Source: Paenibacillus lactis (GTDB lineage Bacteria > Bacillota > Bacilli > Paenibacillales > Paenibacillaceae). Taken from it: a stretch of 64,000 nt of DNA. Positions within the stretch are counted from its first letter, which is position 1. Every line of letters starts with the position of its first letter. A program made the position numbers and the translations under genes. Of the stretch, positions 16,223 to 26,157 are shown piece after piece. The DNA is taken from the NCBI RefSeq assembly GCF_017873605.1, contig NZ_JAGGKI010000015.1, positions 1 through 64,000 of the forward strand, read 5' to 3'. The notes under the pieces are model-generated. The model had not been told where the DNA came from and searched no databases. It saw only the letters and a program-made list of their open reading frames with translations.

Positions 16223-17497
16223 ATGATGAAAAGAAGGTCATGGATGGTTATCGTATCCGTGATGGCGTTAACGGCATCCATGCTGGCCGGATGCGGCGGC
16301 GGAGGCACCGGTACGGCGCAGGAGCCGGACAATGGCTCGCAAGCCGGGGTTACAACGCTTCGGTTCGCAACTTGGGATACCGGCGATGCGCTGAAGATTG
16401 AACAGGATATCGCCAAAAAATTCGAGGAATCGCATCCCGGCACGAAGGTCCAGGTAGAGGCCTATGCAGACGGGTTCGATCAAAAGCTGGCAGCCGGCTT
16501 CGGCGCTGCAAACCCGCCGGACGTAATGTATATGTGGGATTTCCCGACGTATCATCAGTCGCTGGAGCCGCTGGACGATTACGCGTCCAAGGACAAGGAT
16601 TTGAACATTGACGATTTTTACCAAGGCCTGTTCAACTACGGCAAGATCGGGGATAAGCTGTACGGGATCCCGGCCGGATTCACGACGCGGGTCGTGTATT
16701 ACAACAAGAAGCTGTTCGATGAGGCGGGAATCGCATATCCAAACGACGGATGGACCTGGACTGACTTCCAGGACATTGCCAAGAGGCTGACGGACCCGTC
16801 CAAGAAGCAGTACGGCTTCGGCGTACGCGCGGAGAACGACACGTATGACCTGCAAGGCCTGGTATGGAGCAACGGAGGTTCATTCATATCGGAGGACGGC
16901 ACGACGATTGAAGGCTATATGAACAGCAAAGAGACGGCGGAAGCCATTCAGATGCTGGGTGATATGCTGAAGAACGGTACCGCCGTGCTTGCTGGTGGCA
17001 AGGGACAGCAGAGCGGGGAGGACATCTTCAAGGCCGGAAAGATCGCGATGTGGGAGAGCGGAATATGGCCGCTCGAATCGTTCAGGGAAGCCGGTATCGA
17101 TGTGGGCACCGTCGAGATGCCGGCCTTCCCGGGCAAGCCGGTCAAGGGGGTTCTTGCCGAATCAGCGCTGTCGATTGCGAAGGACTCCAAGCATAAGGAT
17201 CTGGCCTGGGAGTTCATCAAGTTCTATGTATCCGATGAGGCGATCAAAATGCGCGTGGCCGACCTTCCGGTCCGGGCAAGCGTCGTCAATGAGCTGAAGA
17301 AGGATCAGGATCCGCTCTACAAGCCGTATTACACGATGCTGGAGCGTTCGGACAATACGCCGGCCTTCCTGCTCAACCCGAAATGGAACGAAGTCAACCG
17401 CCAGCTGTCGGCAGCCGTGGAGTCCGTCATGTTCGGCAGCGATGCGCAAGAGGCCCTGAACCAAGCGGTGAAGGACAGCGAACGCTATTTGAAATAA
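16223..17497 (+). CDS. Sugar ABC transporter substrate-binding lipoprotein
   Basis: 424 aa, family 1 extracellular solute-binding protein. A lipoprotein signal ends in LAGC at about residues 20-23, followed by a Gly-rich tether. The mature part shows the typical pattern (TLRFATWDTGDALKIEQDI, AANPPDVMYMWDF and GIWPLESFREAG). GGGGG lies just upstream of the ATG. First gene of an operon with two permeases and a GH2 enzyme, so it probably binds a beta-galactoside-containing oligosaccharide. The ATPase must come from a shared MsmX-type protein encoded elsewhere. Confidence 0.88.
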   Translation: MMKRRSWMVIVSVMALTASMLAGCGGGGTGTAQEPDNGSQAGVTTLRFATWDTGDALKIEQDIAKKFEESHPGTKVQVEAYADGFDQKLAAGFGAANPPDVMYMWDFPTYHQSLEPLDDYASKDKDLNIDDFYQGLFNYGKIGDKLYGIPAGFTTRVVYYNKKLFDEAGIAYPNDGWTWTDFQDIAKRLTDPSKKQYGFGVRAENDTYDLQGLVWSNGGSFISEDGTTIEGYMNSKETAEAIQMLGDMLKNGTAVLAGGKGQQSGEDIFKAGKIAMWESGIWPLESFREAGIDVGTVEMPAFPGKPVKGVLAESALSIAKDSKHKDLAWEFIKFYVSDEAIKMRVADLPVRASVVNELKKDQDPLYKPYYTMLERSDNTPAFLLNPKWNEVNRQLSAAVESVMFGSDAQEALNQAVKDSERYLK

Positions 17498-17521
17498 ACG
17501 ATAGAAAGAAGGCTCGCTACT

Positions 17522-18514
17522 ATGGCCCGGATCAATGTGCTTAACCCGCAACGACAGACAGCGGCCCCGAAGCGGCTTGGACGAAAACGATGGGGTGGGG
17601 CAGCGCCCTACCTCTTCATTTTTCCATGGATATTCGGCTTCCTGGTCTTCACGCTGGGCCCGCTGTTGTTCTCTCTTGTTATATCCTTTTTTGACTGGCC
17701 GATCGTCGGTCAAGTCACCTTCGTCGGCTTCGACAATTACGTGGAGATGTTCTCGGATGATCCGCTGTTCTGGAAATCCCTGATGATTACGTTGAAATTT
17801 GCGGCTTTATTCGTGCCGCTGAACATTATCGTCGCCTTGGGACTGGCGATGCTGCTGAACCAGAAGGTAAAAGGCAGCGCCTTCTTCCGAACCGCCTTCT
17901 ACCTGCCGTCGGTCATTTCCGGCGTGGCCCTCGCCATGATCTGGTCATGGGTTTACAGCGGGGATTACGGGATCCTGAATTACTTCTTGTCGGTATTCGG
18001 CATTGAGGGTCCGGACTGGCTGAACGATACGAAATGGTCCCTGGTCGCGATGGTGATCGCAAGCCTGTGGGGCCAGGGCTCGATGATGCTTATTTTTCTC
18101 GCGGGGCTCAAAGGCATCCCGAAGGACTTGTACGAGTCGGCTTCCATTGATGGAGCCGGCAAGATCAGACAGTTTTTCAATGTGACCGTTCCGATGATTA
18201 CGCCGACGCTGCTGTTCAACCTGATCACGTCGATCATCGCCGCCTTCCAGCAGCTGACGCTGGCGCTCTTGTTAACGGGCGGGGGGCCGCTGAAATCCAC
18301 CTTTTTCTATGCGATGTACATGTACGAGAATGCGTTCAAATACTTCAAGATGGGCTACTCCGCAGCGAATGCGTGGTTCATGTTCCTGATCGTCCTGACG
18401 CTTACGTTCCTTGTGTTCAAGTCCTCGGAGGCTTGGGTGTTCTATGAGGGCGAGATGAAGAAGGCAAAACCGAAGCATGTCAAACGCCGGGCTGCCGGCA
18501 GAGAGGGGCATTGA
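17522..18514 (+). CDS. Sugar ABC transporter permease, MalF/UgpA type
   Basis: 330 aa, about six transmembrane helices (the first at about residues 30-55). The cytoplasmic EAA loop appears as ESASIDGAGKIRQFFNVTVP (about 200-220), which contacts the ATPase. It starts 24 bases after the binding-protein gene, with GAAGG upstream, and ends three bases before the second permease. The C-terminal tail is basic and longer than usual. Confidence 0.88.
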   Translation: MARINVLNPQRQTAAPKRLGRKRWGGAAPYLFIFPWIFGFLVFTLGPLLFSLVISFFDWPIVGQVTFVGFDNYVEMFSDDPLFWKSLMITLKFAALFVPLNIIVALGLAMLLNQKVKGSAFFRTAFYLPSVISGVALAMIWSWVYSGDYGILNYFLSVFGIEGPDWLNDTKWSLVAMVIASLWGQGSMMLIFLAGLKGIPKDLYESASIDGAGKIRQFFNVTVPMITPTLLFNLITSIIAAFQQLTLALLLTGGGPLKSTFFYAMYMYENAFKYFKMGYSAANAWFMFLIVLTLTFLVFKSSEAWVFYEGEMKKAKPKHVKRRAAGREGH

Positions 18515-18517
18515 CGC

Positions 18518-19330
18518 ATGAGAAAAGTAATCACGTACACGCTGCTTGTATTCTGCTCCCTGCTGTTCATTGCGCCCCTGTTCTGGGCCGTAACGACCGC
18601 GCTAAAGTCCCCGCAGGAGCTGTATCTGTTTCCACCGAAATGGCTGCCGTCCGTTTGGCGGTTCAGCAATTTCGCGGAGGCCTGGAGCATCCAGCCGTTT
18701 AACCTGTTTTTGAAAAATACGGTGATCGTGACGCTGCTGTCCACGCTCGGGCAGCTCATCTCCTGCACGCTGGTGGCGTACGGGTTCGCCCGGTTCCAAT
18801 TCAAGGGACGTGATGCGCTGTTCCTGATCGTGCTTGCAACCATGATGATCCCCTGGGAAGTGACCATGATCCCGCAGTATATGGAGTTCAACTACCTGGG
18901 GTGGATCAATACGCTTAAGCCGCTGATCGTCCCGTCCTGGTTCGGCTCCGCGTATTTCATCTTCCTGCTGCGGCAGTTCATCATGACCTTGCCAAGAGAG
19001 CTTGACGAGGCGGCCACGATTGACGGTGCGGGAAAAATGACGGTTCTGGCGAGGATCATCGTGCCGCTCATGGGACCGTCGCTGATCTTAGTTGCGGTGT
19101 TTCATATGATGAGCTGCTGGAATGATTACCTGGGCCCGCTCATCTTCCTGAATGATCAGACCAAATATACGTTGACGCTGGGCCTGTCCCAGTTCAGGGG
19201 CATGCATGGCGTCGACATGCAGTCCATCATGGCCATTACATGCCTGATCTCCATTCCGCCGCTTGCCGTATTTTTCTTCGCCCAGCGGTATATCGTCGGC
19301 GGAATCGCGACGACGGGGATCAAAGGCTAG
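18518..19330 (+). CDS. Sugar ABC transporter permease, MalG/UgpE type
   Basis: 270 aa, six predicted transmembrane helices. The EAA loop reads DEAATIDGAGKMTVLARIIVP. The C-terminal QRYIVGGIATTGIKG end is typical of MalG-type permeases. GAGAGGGG precedes the start. It is the heterodimer partner of the permease before it. Confidence 0.88.
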   Translation: MRKVITYTLLVFCSLLFIAPLFWAVTTALKSPQELYLFPPKWLPSVWRFSNFAEAWSIQPFNLFLKNTVIVTLLSTLGQLISCTLVAYGFARFQFKGRDALFLIVLATMMIPWEVTMIPQYMEFNYLGWINTLKPLIVPSWFGSAYFIFLLRQFIMTLPRELDEAATIDGAGKMTVLARIIVPLMGPSLILVAVFHMMSCWNDYLGPLIFLNDQTKYTLTLGLSQFRGMHGVDMQSIMAITCLISIPPLAVFFFAQRYIVGGIATTGIKG

Positions 19331-19380
19331 ATCAGATGACAGCAACGATAAAGCAATATGGAAAGGATGGAGAGAATAGC

Positions 19381-22300
19381 ATGAAAGTCAGACCGATTGA
19401 CCGGGATTGGGATAATCTTGGCGTGCTGGAGCGAAACCGCTCCAAGAGCCGGGCCTATTTCATCCCGTTTACGGATGCCGAGGAAGCGCTCCGCTATGAC
19501 AGGGGCTGCTCGGCATGGTACAAGTCGCTGAACGGCATGTGGAAATTTCATTATGCGGAGGAGCCGGAGGCGGCTCCTGAAGATTTTTATTTAACCGAGT
19601 ATGACGTTACGGATTGGGACGATATTGCCGTACCGGGACATTGGCAGCTGCAGGGCTACGGCCATCCGCATTATACGGATCTGTATTATCCGTTCCCGGT
19701 GGATCCGCCGCATGTGCCGGATGCGAACCCGACCGGCAGTTATGTCCGGGAATTTGAGATCCCCGGCGATTGGGACGGCAGGAGGATCAGCGTCAAGTTC
19801 GACGGCGTGGACAGTGCGTTTCATGTATGGCTCAACGGGTCGTTTATCGGCTACAGCCAAGGAAGCCGGCTGACCTCCGAGTTCGATCTGACGCCCTATG
19901 TGACGACCGGGGTGAACCGGATGGCCGTCCGCGTATATCAGTGGTCCGATGGAAGCTATCTGGAGGATCAGGATATGTGGTGGATGAGCGGCATTTTCAG
20001 GGATGTGTACCTGGTCGCGGAGCCTGCAGCTCTTCGCATCGCCGATTTCCGCGTGATCACCGAGCTTGATGCGGAGTACCGGCAAGCCAAGCTGAACGTC
20101 CTCCTGGAGCTGGAGGGGACGGAGGACGGCTCGGTCCAGCTGCAGCTGTTGAACGGGAACGGCACCGAGGTCGGCGCAATCGGGAAGGAAATCGCCCGCT
20201 CCTCCTCGGCGGAGCTTGAAATCGAGGTGATCAACCCGGCCCTGTGGAGTGCGGAGTCCCCGGCTTTATATCATCTGGTCATGACCTTGAAGGATTCGAA
20301 AGGGCAGTCTCTGGAGACCATTGCGCAGCGCGTCGGCTTCAGGACCGTTGAAGTCAAGGACGGCCAGCTCATGGTGAATGGCCGGCCGATCCTGCTCAAA
20401 GGAGTCAACCGCCATGATCATCACCCGGATACCGGCCGGACCGTGACGATGTCAACGATGCTCGAGGACATTCAGATGATGAAGCAGCACAACATCAATG
20501 CCGTGCGGACGGCGCATTACCCGAATGACCCGCGGTTCTACGATCTGTGCGACGAGTACGGGCTGTACGTCATGGAAGAGGCTGATCTGGAGACCCACGG
20601 CTTCGAGCTGCTCGGCAATATTTCGCGTCTAAGCGATGATCCGGCGTGGAAGGAGGCTTATGTGGACCGTGTCCGCCGGATGGTGGAGCGGGATAAGAAC
20701 CATCCTTGCGTGCTGTTCTGGTCCCTCGGCAACGAATCCGGCTTCGGCTGCAATTTCCGCGCGATGGCGGACTGGTGCCGGGAGCATGACACCACGAGGC
20801 TGATCCATTATGAGGAGGACCGGGAAGCCGAGGTGTGCGATGTGGTGAGCACGATGTATTCCTCCGTTGAGAAGATGGAGGGGTTCGGTCAACTGGAGGG
20901 GCATCCCAAGCCGCATATTCTGTGCGAATATGCCCACGCCATGGGCAACGGACCCGGCGGACTGCGCCCTTATTTTGACACCTTTGAAAGGTATCCCCGT
21001 CTTGCGGGAGGGTTCGTGTGGGAGTGGATCGACCATGGGTTGACGAGAACGACGGAAGACGGCAGGAAGGATTATGCGTACGGCGGAGATTACGGCGACG
21101 TGCCGAATAACGGCAACTTTGTCATCGACGGATTGGTGCGTCCGGACCGAACGCCTTCGCCGGGACTTCTCGAGTATAAGAAGGTGATTGAACCGGTTCG
21201 CGTTACCATGCCGCAAGCCGGTACGCTGCTCGTCATGAACCGGTACGATTTCATTACGCTGGAGCATCTGCAGGCCCATTACCGGATCTTGGCCGATGGC
21301 GAGCTTGTCCGCAGCGGGGTGCTGGAGCTGCCGCTTATCGAAGCGGGCGAGAGCGCGGAGCTGCGTCTTCCCGTGAGCCTCGAGGAAGCGGCGGCCGTGG
21401 TGAATCCTTATGCGGAGCTGTGGCTTGAGGTATCCTTCCATCTGGCTGCGGACTGCCGCTGGGCGGAGCGCGGGCACGAGGTGGCTTGGTCCCAATTCCA
21501 GCTGCGGGCAGCAACGGTACCCGAATTCCGGCCTACGGATACGGCTGGACGGGGGGAGCTGCGGATCATTGAAGAGAAGCGCAAGCTCAAGGCGGCGATG
21601 GACGGCATCGAGCTGTCGCTGAATTCCTCCCGGCCGGGGTTTGAAAGCTTGTCCGTGAGCGGCAAGCTGCTTACGCTTGACGGTCCGCGGCTGAATTTCT
21701 GGCGGCCGCCGATCGACAACGACATGTACGTGCTGGCGGATTGGCGGAAGGCCCATCTGGACCGGCTCACCGAGCGGGTCGACCATTTCGAATGGAAGCG
21801 ACCGGATTCTGCTTCGATTCAAGCCCGCTGGGTCTCCCGAATCGCGCCGCCGGTGTACGATTGGGGGTTCCGTTGCGAAACCGTCTATACGATCACCTCA
21901 GGCGGCTTGATCATCATGAATATCAAGGGCGAGCCGATCGGTACGCCGCCATCCATGCTGCCGAAGATCGGGCTGCAAATGAAGCTTGCGGCAGATATGG
22001 AGCATGTCCGCTGGTATGGACGGGGTCCGGGCGAAAGCTATCCGGACAGCAAGGAGGCAGGGCGTTTCGGTACGTACCGCAGCACGGTGGAAGGCTTGTT
22101 TACGCCGTACATTTATCCGCAAGAGAACGGGAACCGCACGGATGTCCGCTGGATTTCCATCGCGGATGGCGCAGGCCTTGGCCTGCTTGCCGCTTCCGAG
22201 TCTGCCCTGAATTTCAGCGCGAGCCGGTATTCCGACTCTGATGTGGAATATGCCAAACATGCCAGCGACCTGATGCCGAGCGAATATATTACGTTCAACC

Positions 22301-22479
22301 TGGATTACCGCCAGAACGGGCTCGGAAGCAACAGCTGCGGTCCGGCGCAGGCTCCGGAGCATACGGTTAAGCCGGAACCGTTCGAGTTCCGAATTCTGCT
22401 GCAGGCATACGCCTCGGAGGATACCGATCCGGGGACGCTCTCCCGGCGGATGCGTTCGGAAGCAAAGCTTTACAGCTGA
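19381..22479 (+). CDS. LacZ-type GH2 beta-galactosidase
   Basis: 1032 aa, the full LacZ length. It has the sugar-binding, immunoglobulin-like and TIM-barrel domains and the C-terminal small-chain domain. Conserved motifs are GVNRHDHHPDTG, NAVRTAHYPNDP, the acid/base Glu452 in FWSLGNESGFG, the nucleophile Glu516 in LCEYAHAMGNGPG, and GGFVWEWIDHG. No signal peptide, so cytoplasmic. ATG 19381 follows AAGGATGGAGAG; a longer upstream reading of the frame runs into the permease. It hydrolyses terminal beta-galactosides brought in by the preceding importer. A beta-glucuronidase is ruled out by length and motifs. Confidence 0.9.
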   Translation: MKVRPIDRDWDNLGVLERNRSKSRAYFIPFTDAEEALRYDRGCSAWYKSLNGMWKFHYAEEPEAAPEDFYLTEYDVTDWDDIAVPGHWQLQGYGHPHYTDLYYPFPVDPPHVPDANPTGSYVREFEIPGDWDGRRISVKFDGVDSAFHVWLNGSFIGYSQGSRLTSEFDLTPYVTTGVNRMAVRVYQWSDGSYLEDQDMWWMSGIFRDVYLVAEPAALRIADFRVITELDAEYRQAKLNVLLELEGTEDGSVQLQLLNGNGTEVGAIGKEIARSSSAELEIEVINPALWSAESPALYHLVMTLKDSKGQSLETIAQRVGFRTVEVKDGQLMVNGRPILLKGVNRHDHHPDTGRTVTMSTMLEDIQMMKQHNINAVRTAHYPNDPRFYDLCDEYGLYVMEEADLETHGFELLGNISRLSDDPAWKEAYVDRVRRMVERDKNHPCVLFWSLGNESGFGCNFRAMADWCREHDTTRLIHYEEDREAEVCDVVSTMYSSVEKMEGFGQLEGHPKPHILCEYAHAMGNGPGGLRPYFDTFERYPRLAGGFVWEWIDHGLTRTTEDGRKDYAYGGDYGDVPNNGNFVIDGLVRPDRTPSPGLLEYKKVIEPVRVTMPQAGTLLVMNRYDFITLEHLQAHYRILADGELVRSGVLELPLIEAGESAELRLPVSLEEAAAVVNPYAELWLEVSFHLAADCRWAERGHEVAWSQFQLRAATVPEFRPTDTAGRGELRIIEEKRKLKAAMDGIELSLNSSRPGFESLSVSGKLLTLDGPRLNFWRPPIDNDMYVLADWRKAHLDRLTERVDHFEWKRPDSASIQARWVSRIAPPVYDWGFRCETVYTITSGGLIIMNIKGEPIGTPPSMLPKIGLQMKLAADMEHVRWYGRGPGESYPDSKEAGRFGTYRSTVEGLFTPYIYPQENGNRTDVRWISIADGAGLGLLAASESALNFSASRYSDSDVEYAKHASDLMPSEYITFNLDYRQNGLGSNSCGPAQAPEHTVKPEPFEFRILLQAYASEDTDPGTLSRRMRSEAKLYS

Positions 22480-22536
22480 TCCTGGTTTTTGCTCATATTC
22501 TTATCGTTTCGGATATTCCGACAGAAGGGGAATCAC

Positions 22537-23778
22537 ATGTCCTTTTACATCAAAGACCTGCTGCAGCTGTCTACCGGCGTACGCCGGTTCCTTATAAGCG
22601 AAGCCTTGTACGGCATAGGCATCGGTCTTTACACGCTGGTTCTGAATTTGCATTTGCTCTTCCGGGGGCTGAGGGAGGATCAGATCGGCGCGCTGGTATC
22701 GATGGGCATTCTGATCATGGGGATCCTCGCCATTCCGGTCTCTCTGCTCGCGAATCGGACGGGAAGAAAAAAACTGCTGGTTACCGGCGTGTTCTTTATC
22801 GCCGCAGGAAATGTGCTGTTTGCCGTCAGCGATCAATTGCTCTGGTTCTATGCCGCCCAGATTCTCGTGTCGACCGGGCTGACGCTCGTCGAAACCACGG
22901 AGATTCAGCTTCTCTTCCATTATTGCCGTTCCCGCAGGGAGGAAGCCCGCGCCTTCTCCCTGATGTTTGCCGTGTTTACGGCCTTTACGGGTCTCGGCAC
23001 GCTGGTGGCCGGATATATCGCGGAGGGGGCAGAAGGAAGTCGAGGCTATGAAGCCTCCCTTCTCCTCACCGGGCTGGTTCTCGTGATTCATGGAGCCGTT
23101 CGGGCGTTCTGGCTGCCGGTCGAGCGTGTGGGCAGGGAGGAGGAAGCGCCGGGCCGTCCGCTTTCCGAAGGGGCATCCAAGCTAACGGCGCCTATTCTTT
23201 CCGGGACCTTATGGCTGTTTGCCGTGTTCATGGCCCTCTTGGGAGGGTGTATCGCGATGACGGGCTCCTTCCTGAATGTGATCGTGAAATTCCGGCTGGA
23301 CTGGATGGATGATCAAGTATCGCTCATCTTGGCCGTCGGTGCCATTCTGCTCTTTATCTGCTCTCTAATGACGCCTTACGTCATGGAGCGGTTCGGTTAT
23401 CATACGGCGATCGTTTCCGTATTTATCGTCAATATTCTGCTGTTCGCGGCTTTGTATACGGTACTTCCCGTATGGCTGTTCGTCGTCCTGTTCCTGCTGC
23501 GGGGCGGCGGCGTAACGATGCTGTCCAATCTGCTTGACAGCCTGCTGATGTCCGCGTTTAACGAACAGGAACGGAATCTATATGCCGGCATGCGGTCGGT
23601 ATTTCGGAGCTTGGGATCTTCCGGGGCAACCTTTGTCTCGGGATTGATTCTGGCCAGGCAAGATTATCAGCTTCCCTTCCTTGCCACGGCCGGGGCGCTG
23701 CTGATATGCGGTCTGTATTATGTGTTGTGGATACGTCCGGTCTTGTCGAGGCGATTGGGCGGCAGCATAGAAACGTAA
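22537..23778 (+). CDS. Major facilitator superfamily transporter
   Basis: 413 aa with about twelve hydrophobic segments. The MFS loop 2-3 signature is visible as LLANRTGRKKLLVTG near residue 70. ATG 22537 follows AGAAGGGG; the frame is open further upstream without a good start. As the last gene of the importer/beta-galactosidase operon it may export monosaccharide or act as a second uptake route. Specificity cannot be read from sequence. Confidence 0.85.
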   Translation: MSFYIKDLLQLSTGVRRFLISEALYGIGIGLYTLVLNLHLLFRGLREDQIGALVSMGILIMGILAIPVSLLANRTGRKKLLVTGVFFIAAGNVLFAVSDQLLWFYAAQILVSTGLTLVETTEIQLLFHYCRSRREEARAFSLMFAVFTAFTGLGTLVAGYIAEGAEGSRGYEASLLLTGLVLVIHGAVRAFWLPVERVGREEEAPGRPLSEGASKLTAPILSGTLWLFAVFMALLGGCIAMTGSFLNVIVKFRLDWMDDQVSLILAVGAILLFICSLMTPYVMERFGYHTAIVSVFIVNILLFAALYTVLPVWLFVVLFLLRGGGVTMLSNLLDSLLMSAFNEQERNLYAGMRSVFRSLGSSGATFVSGLILARQDYQLPFLATAGALLICGLYYVLWIRPVLSRRLGGSIET

Positions 23779-23785
23779 AAATGTA

Positions 23786-23832
23786 ACCCCGGTTGCTGGC
23801 TGGATTTCAGCGCGACCGGGGTGAAGTTTTAT
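23786..23832 (+). terminator. Terminator of the beta-galactosidase operon
   Basis: ACCCCGGT (23786-23793) pairs perfectly with ACCGGGGT (23815-23822), followed by GAAGTTTTATG. Confidence 0.75.
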
Positions 23833-24003
23833 GCGGAGATTTCCGGTGGAGCATTAACAGAGTGTCCGCGGAGCCTAGACAGAGTATCCGCAGAGTATCA
23901 GCAGGGAATCCGCAGTATAACGGCAGAATTACACCAGAATTACACCAGAATACAACGATAAAGACAGCGCTTTTATTTTCGTACCGAAAAGTCCTCAAAT
24001 AGG
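23833..24003. other. Intergenic stretch with short degenerate repeats
   Basis: This stretch holds imperfect copies of AGAGTATCCGCAG and two adjacent copies of AGAATTACACC (about 23924-23948). No ORF with a ribosome binding site and no RNA gene is visible. Confidence 0.5.
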
Positions 24004-24033
24004 TTGACATGAAAAATTGGAACATGTTTAAAT
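24004..24033 (+). promoter_or_regulatory. Sigma-A promoter of htpG
   Basis: TTGACA at 24004-24009 is a perfect -35 box; TTAAAT at 24028-24033 is a plausible -10 box 18 bp away. The CIRCE element begins about ten bases downstream, overlapping the transcription start. Confidence 0.7.
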
Positions 24034-24043
24034 AGAAGAAGTG

Positions 24044-24070
24044 TTAGCACTCTATGCGATGGAGTGCTAA
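24044..24070 (+). promoter_or_regulatory. CIRCE element (HrcA operator)
   Basis: TTAGCACTC-N9-GAGTGCTAA is an exact match to the CIRCE consensus, 35 bases before the htpG start. It is the binding site of the heat-shock repressor HrcA, so htpG here belongs to the HrcA regulon with groE and dnaK. Confidence 0.97.
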
Positions 24071-24105
24071 AATCCTGATTCATAACGGAAAGGGGACCTC
24101 TTCTC

Positions 24106-25983
24106 ATGGCGAAAAAACAGTTTAAAGCGGAATCCAAGCGTCTGCTTGAGATGATGATCAATTCCATCTATACGCAGCGCGAAATATTCCTGCGCGAGCT
24201 GATCTCGAATGCAAGCGACGCTATCGATAAAATCTACTACAAGGCGCTGACGGACGATCAGCTGGTGTTCAATAAAGACGATTATTTCATTAAGATTACG
24301 CCGAACAAAGCGGACCGTACGCTGACCATTACCGATACGGGGATCGGCATGACGAAGGAAGAGCTGGAGAACAACCTCGGCGTCATCGCGAAGAGCGGAT
24401 CGCTCGCGTTCAAGAACGAAATTGAAGCGAAGGACGGCCATAACATCATCGGCCAGTTCGGTGTCGGTTTCTATTCGGCATTCATGGTCGCCGACGTCGT
24501 AACGGTAACCAGCCGGGCGCTTGGCAGCGACGAGGCCTATCAGTGGGAATCCAAAGGCGCGGACGGCTATACGATTACTCCGGCCGAGAAAGATACAGTT
24601 GGTACGGAGATTGTGCTCAAGATTAAACCGAACACCGAAGAAGATCAATATGACGAGTTTCTGGAAGAGTACCGCCTGCGGGCGATCATCAAGAAATACT
24701 CCGACTTCATCCGTTATCCGATCAAGATGGACGTCAAGACGCAGCGGCCAAAGGAAGGCGCGGACAACGAATTCGTGGAGGTTCAGGAGGAGCAGACCCT
24801 CAACAGCATGGTGCCGATCTGGCGCAAGAACAAGGGCGAGCTGACCGACGCGGACTACGAGAACTTCTATAACGAGAAGCGCTACGGCTTCGACAAGCCG
24901 CTGAAGCATATCCATGTGAAGGCGGACGGCGCGGTCGTGTACAACGCGATTCTGTTCATCCCTGAGCATACGCCGTTTGATTATTACACGAAGGAATATG
25001 AGAAAGGGCTGGAGCTGTACTCGAACGGCGTGCTTATTATGGAAAAATGCGGCGATCTGCTGCCGGATTACTTCAGCTTCGTGAAGGGGATGGTCGATTC
25101 GGAGGACCTCTCGCTCAACATCTCCCGCGAAATGCTGCAGCATGACCGTCAGCTGACGCTCATTGCGAAGAACATCAAGAATAAGATCAAGAGCGCGCTG
25201 CAGAGCATGCTCAAGGATGAGCGCGAGAAATACGAGAAATTCTATCAGTCATTCGGGCGCGGTCTGAAATTTGGCGTCTATAACGAGTACGGCATGCACA
25301 AGGACGATCTGCAGGACCTGCTGCTGTTCACCTCCTCGAAGGAGAAGAAGCTGGTTACCCTGGATGAGTATGTATCCAGAATGCCGGAGGATCAGAAGTA
25401 TATTTATTATGCCGCAGGCGATTCGATTGACCGCCTCGAGAAGCTGCCGCAGACGGAGATGGTGCTGGATAAGGGCTATGAAATTCTGTACTTCACCGAC
25501 GATGTGGATGAGTTCGCCATCAAGATGCTGATGAAGTATAAGGAGAAGGAATTCAAATCCGTGTCGAGCGGTGATCTCGGAATTGAATCCGATGCGGACA
25601 AGAAGGAGACCGAAGCGGAGGAGAACGACAACAAGGAGCTGTTCACCGCGATGGAAGGCATCCTGGCGGGTAAAGTGAAATCCGTCAAGGCTTCCAAGCG
25701 CCTGAAATCCCATCCGGTCTGCTTGTCGGCGGAGGGCGAAGTGTCCATCGAGATGGAGAAAATCCTCAAGGCGATGCCGAACGGGCAGGATGTGAAGGCC
25801 GACAAAGTCCTTGAAATCAACACGGGCCACGAGGTGTTCCAAGCCTTGAAGGCGCATAAGGATGATCAGGATAAGCTGGCGCTCTACACCAATCTGCTGT
25901 ACAACCAGGCGCTGCTCATCGAAGGGCTGCCGATTGCCGATCCGGTAGAGTTTACGAACGACATCTGCAAAATTATGGTGTAA
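24106..25983 (+). CDS. htpG: Hsp90-family chaperone HtpG
   Basis: 625 aa, full length. The GHKL ATPase domain shows ELISNASDAIDK (about 31-42), DTGIGMTKEELENNLGVIAKSG (about 83) and GQFGVGFYSAFMVAD (about 120). The middle domain carries the conserved NISREMLQ segment, and a C-terminal dimerisation domain follows. The start has AAAGGGG upstream. Regulated through a perfect CIRCE element; a strong terminator follows, so it is monocistronic. Confidence 0.96.
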   Translation: MAKKQFKAESKRLLEMMINSIYTQREIFLRELISNASDAIDKIYYKALTDDQLVFNKDDYFIKITPNKADRTLTITDTGIGMTKEELENNLGVIAKSGSLAFKNEIEAKDGHNIIGQFGVGFYSAFMVADVVTVTSRALGSDEAYQWESKGADGYTITPAEKDTVGTEIVLKIKPNTEEDQYDEFLEEYRLRAIIKKYSDFIRYPIKMDVKTQRPKEGADNEFVEVQEEQTLNSMVPIWRKNKGELTDADYENFYNEKRYGFDKPLKHIHVKADGAVVYNAILFIPEHTPFDYYTKEYEKGLELYSNGVLIMEKCGDLLPDYFSFVKGMVDSEDLSLNISREMLQHDRQLTLIAKNIKNKIKSALQSMLKDEREKYEKFYQSFGRGLKFGVYNEYGMHKDDLQDLLLFTSSKEKKLVTLDEYVSRMPEDQKYIYYAAGDSIDRLEKLPQTEMVLDKGYEILYFTDDVDEFAIKMLMKYKEKEFKSVSSGDLGIESDADKKETEAEENDNKELFTAMEGILAGKVKSVKASKRLKSHPVCLSAEGEVSIEMEKILKAMPNGQDVKADKVLEINTGHEVFQALKAHKDDQDKLALYTNLLYNQALLIEGLPIADPVEFTNDICKIMV

Positions 25984-26029
25984 CAGCGGCGATCTCCGTT
26001 CATGGGGGAAGCTAACAAAATAAAAACGG

Positions 26030-26078
26030 AAGACCCGATCAGCTGGCGATAACCGCCGGGCTGGCCGGGTCTTTTTCG
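26030..26078 (+). terminator. Terminator of htpG
   Basis: AAGACCCG (26030-26037) pairs with CGGGTCTT (26066-26073) with inner AGC/GCT and GGCG/CGCC pairing, followed by TTTT. Confidence 0.9.
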
Positions 26079-26157
26079 TTACGGATAAATTTCCTTAGGC
26101 GAGATGCTAGAGCAAGCGCAGCTTTGCTGATCGCGGGTCCATATTCGCCTCTCCTGC

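Noticed and set aside
19240..19380. N-terminal extension of the beta-galactosidase into the permease gene
   Set aside because: The extension is out of family and overlaps the permease C-terminus; ATG 19381 has the ribosome binding site and the conserved N-terminus.
20629..21822. 397-codon minus-strand ORF inside the GH2 gene
   Set aside because: Antisense to a full-length LacZ-type gene with all catalytic motifs. It is rich in Arg, His and Pro, typical of shadow frames.
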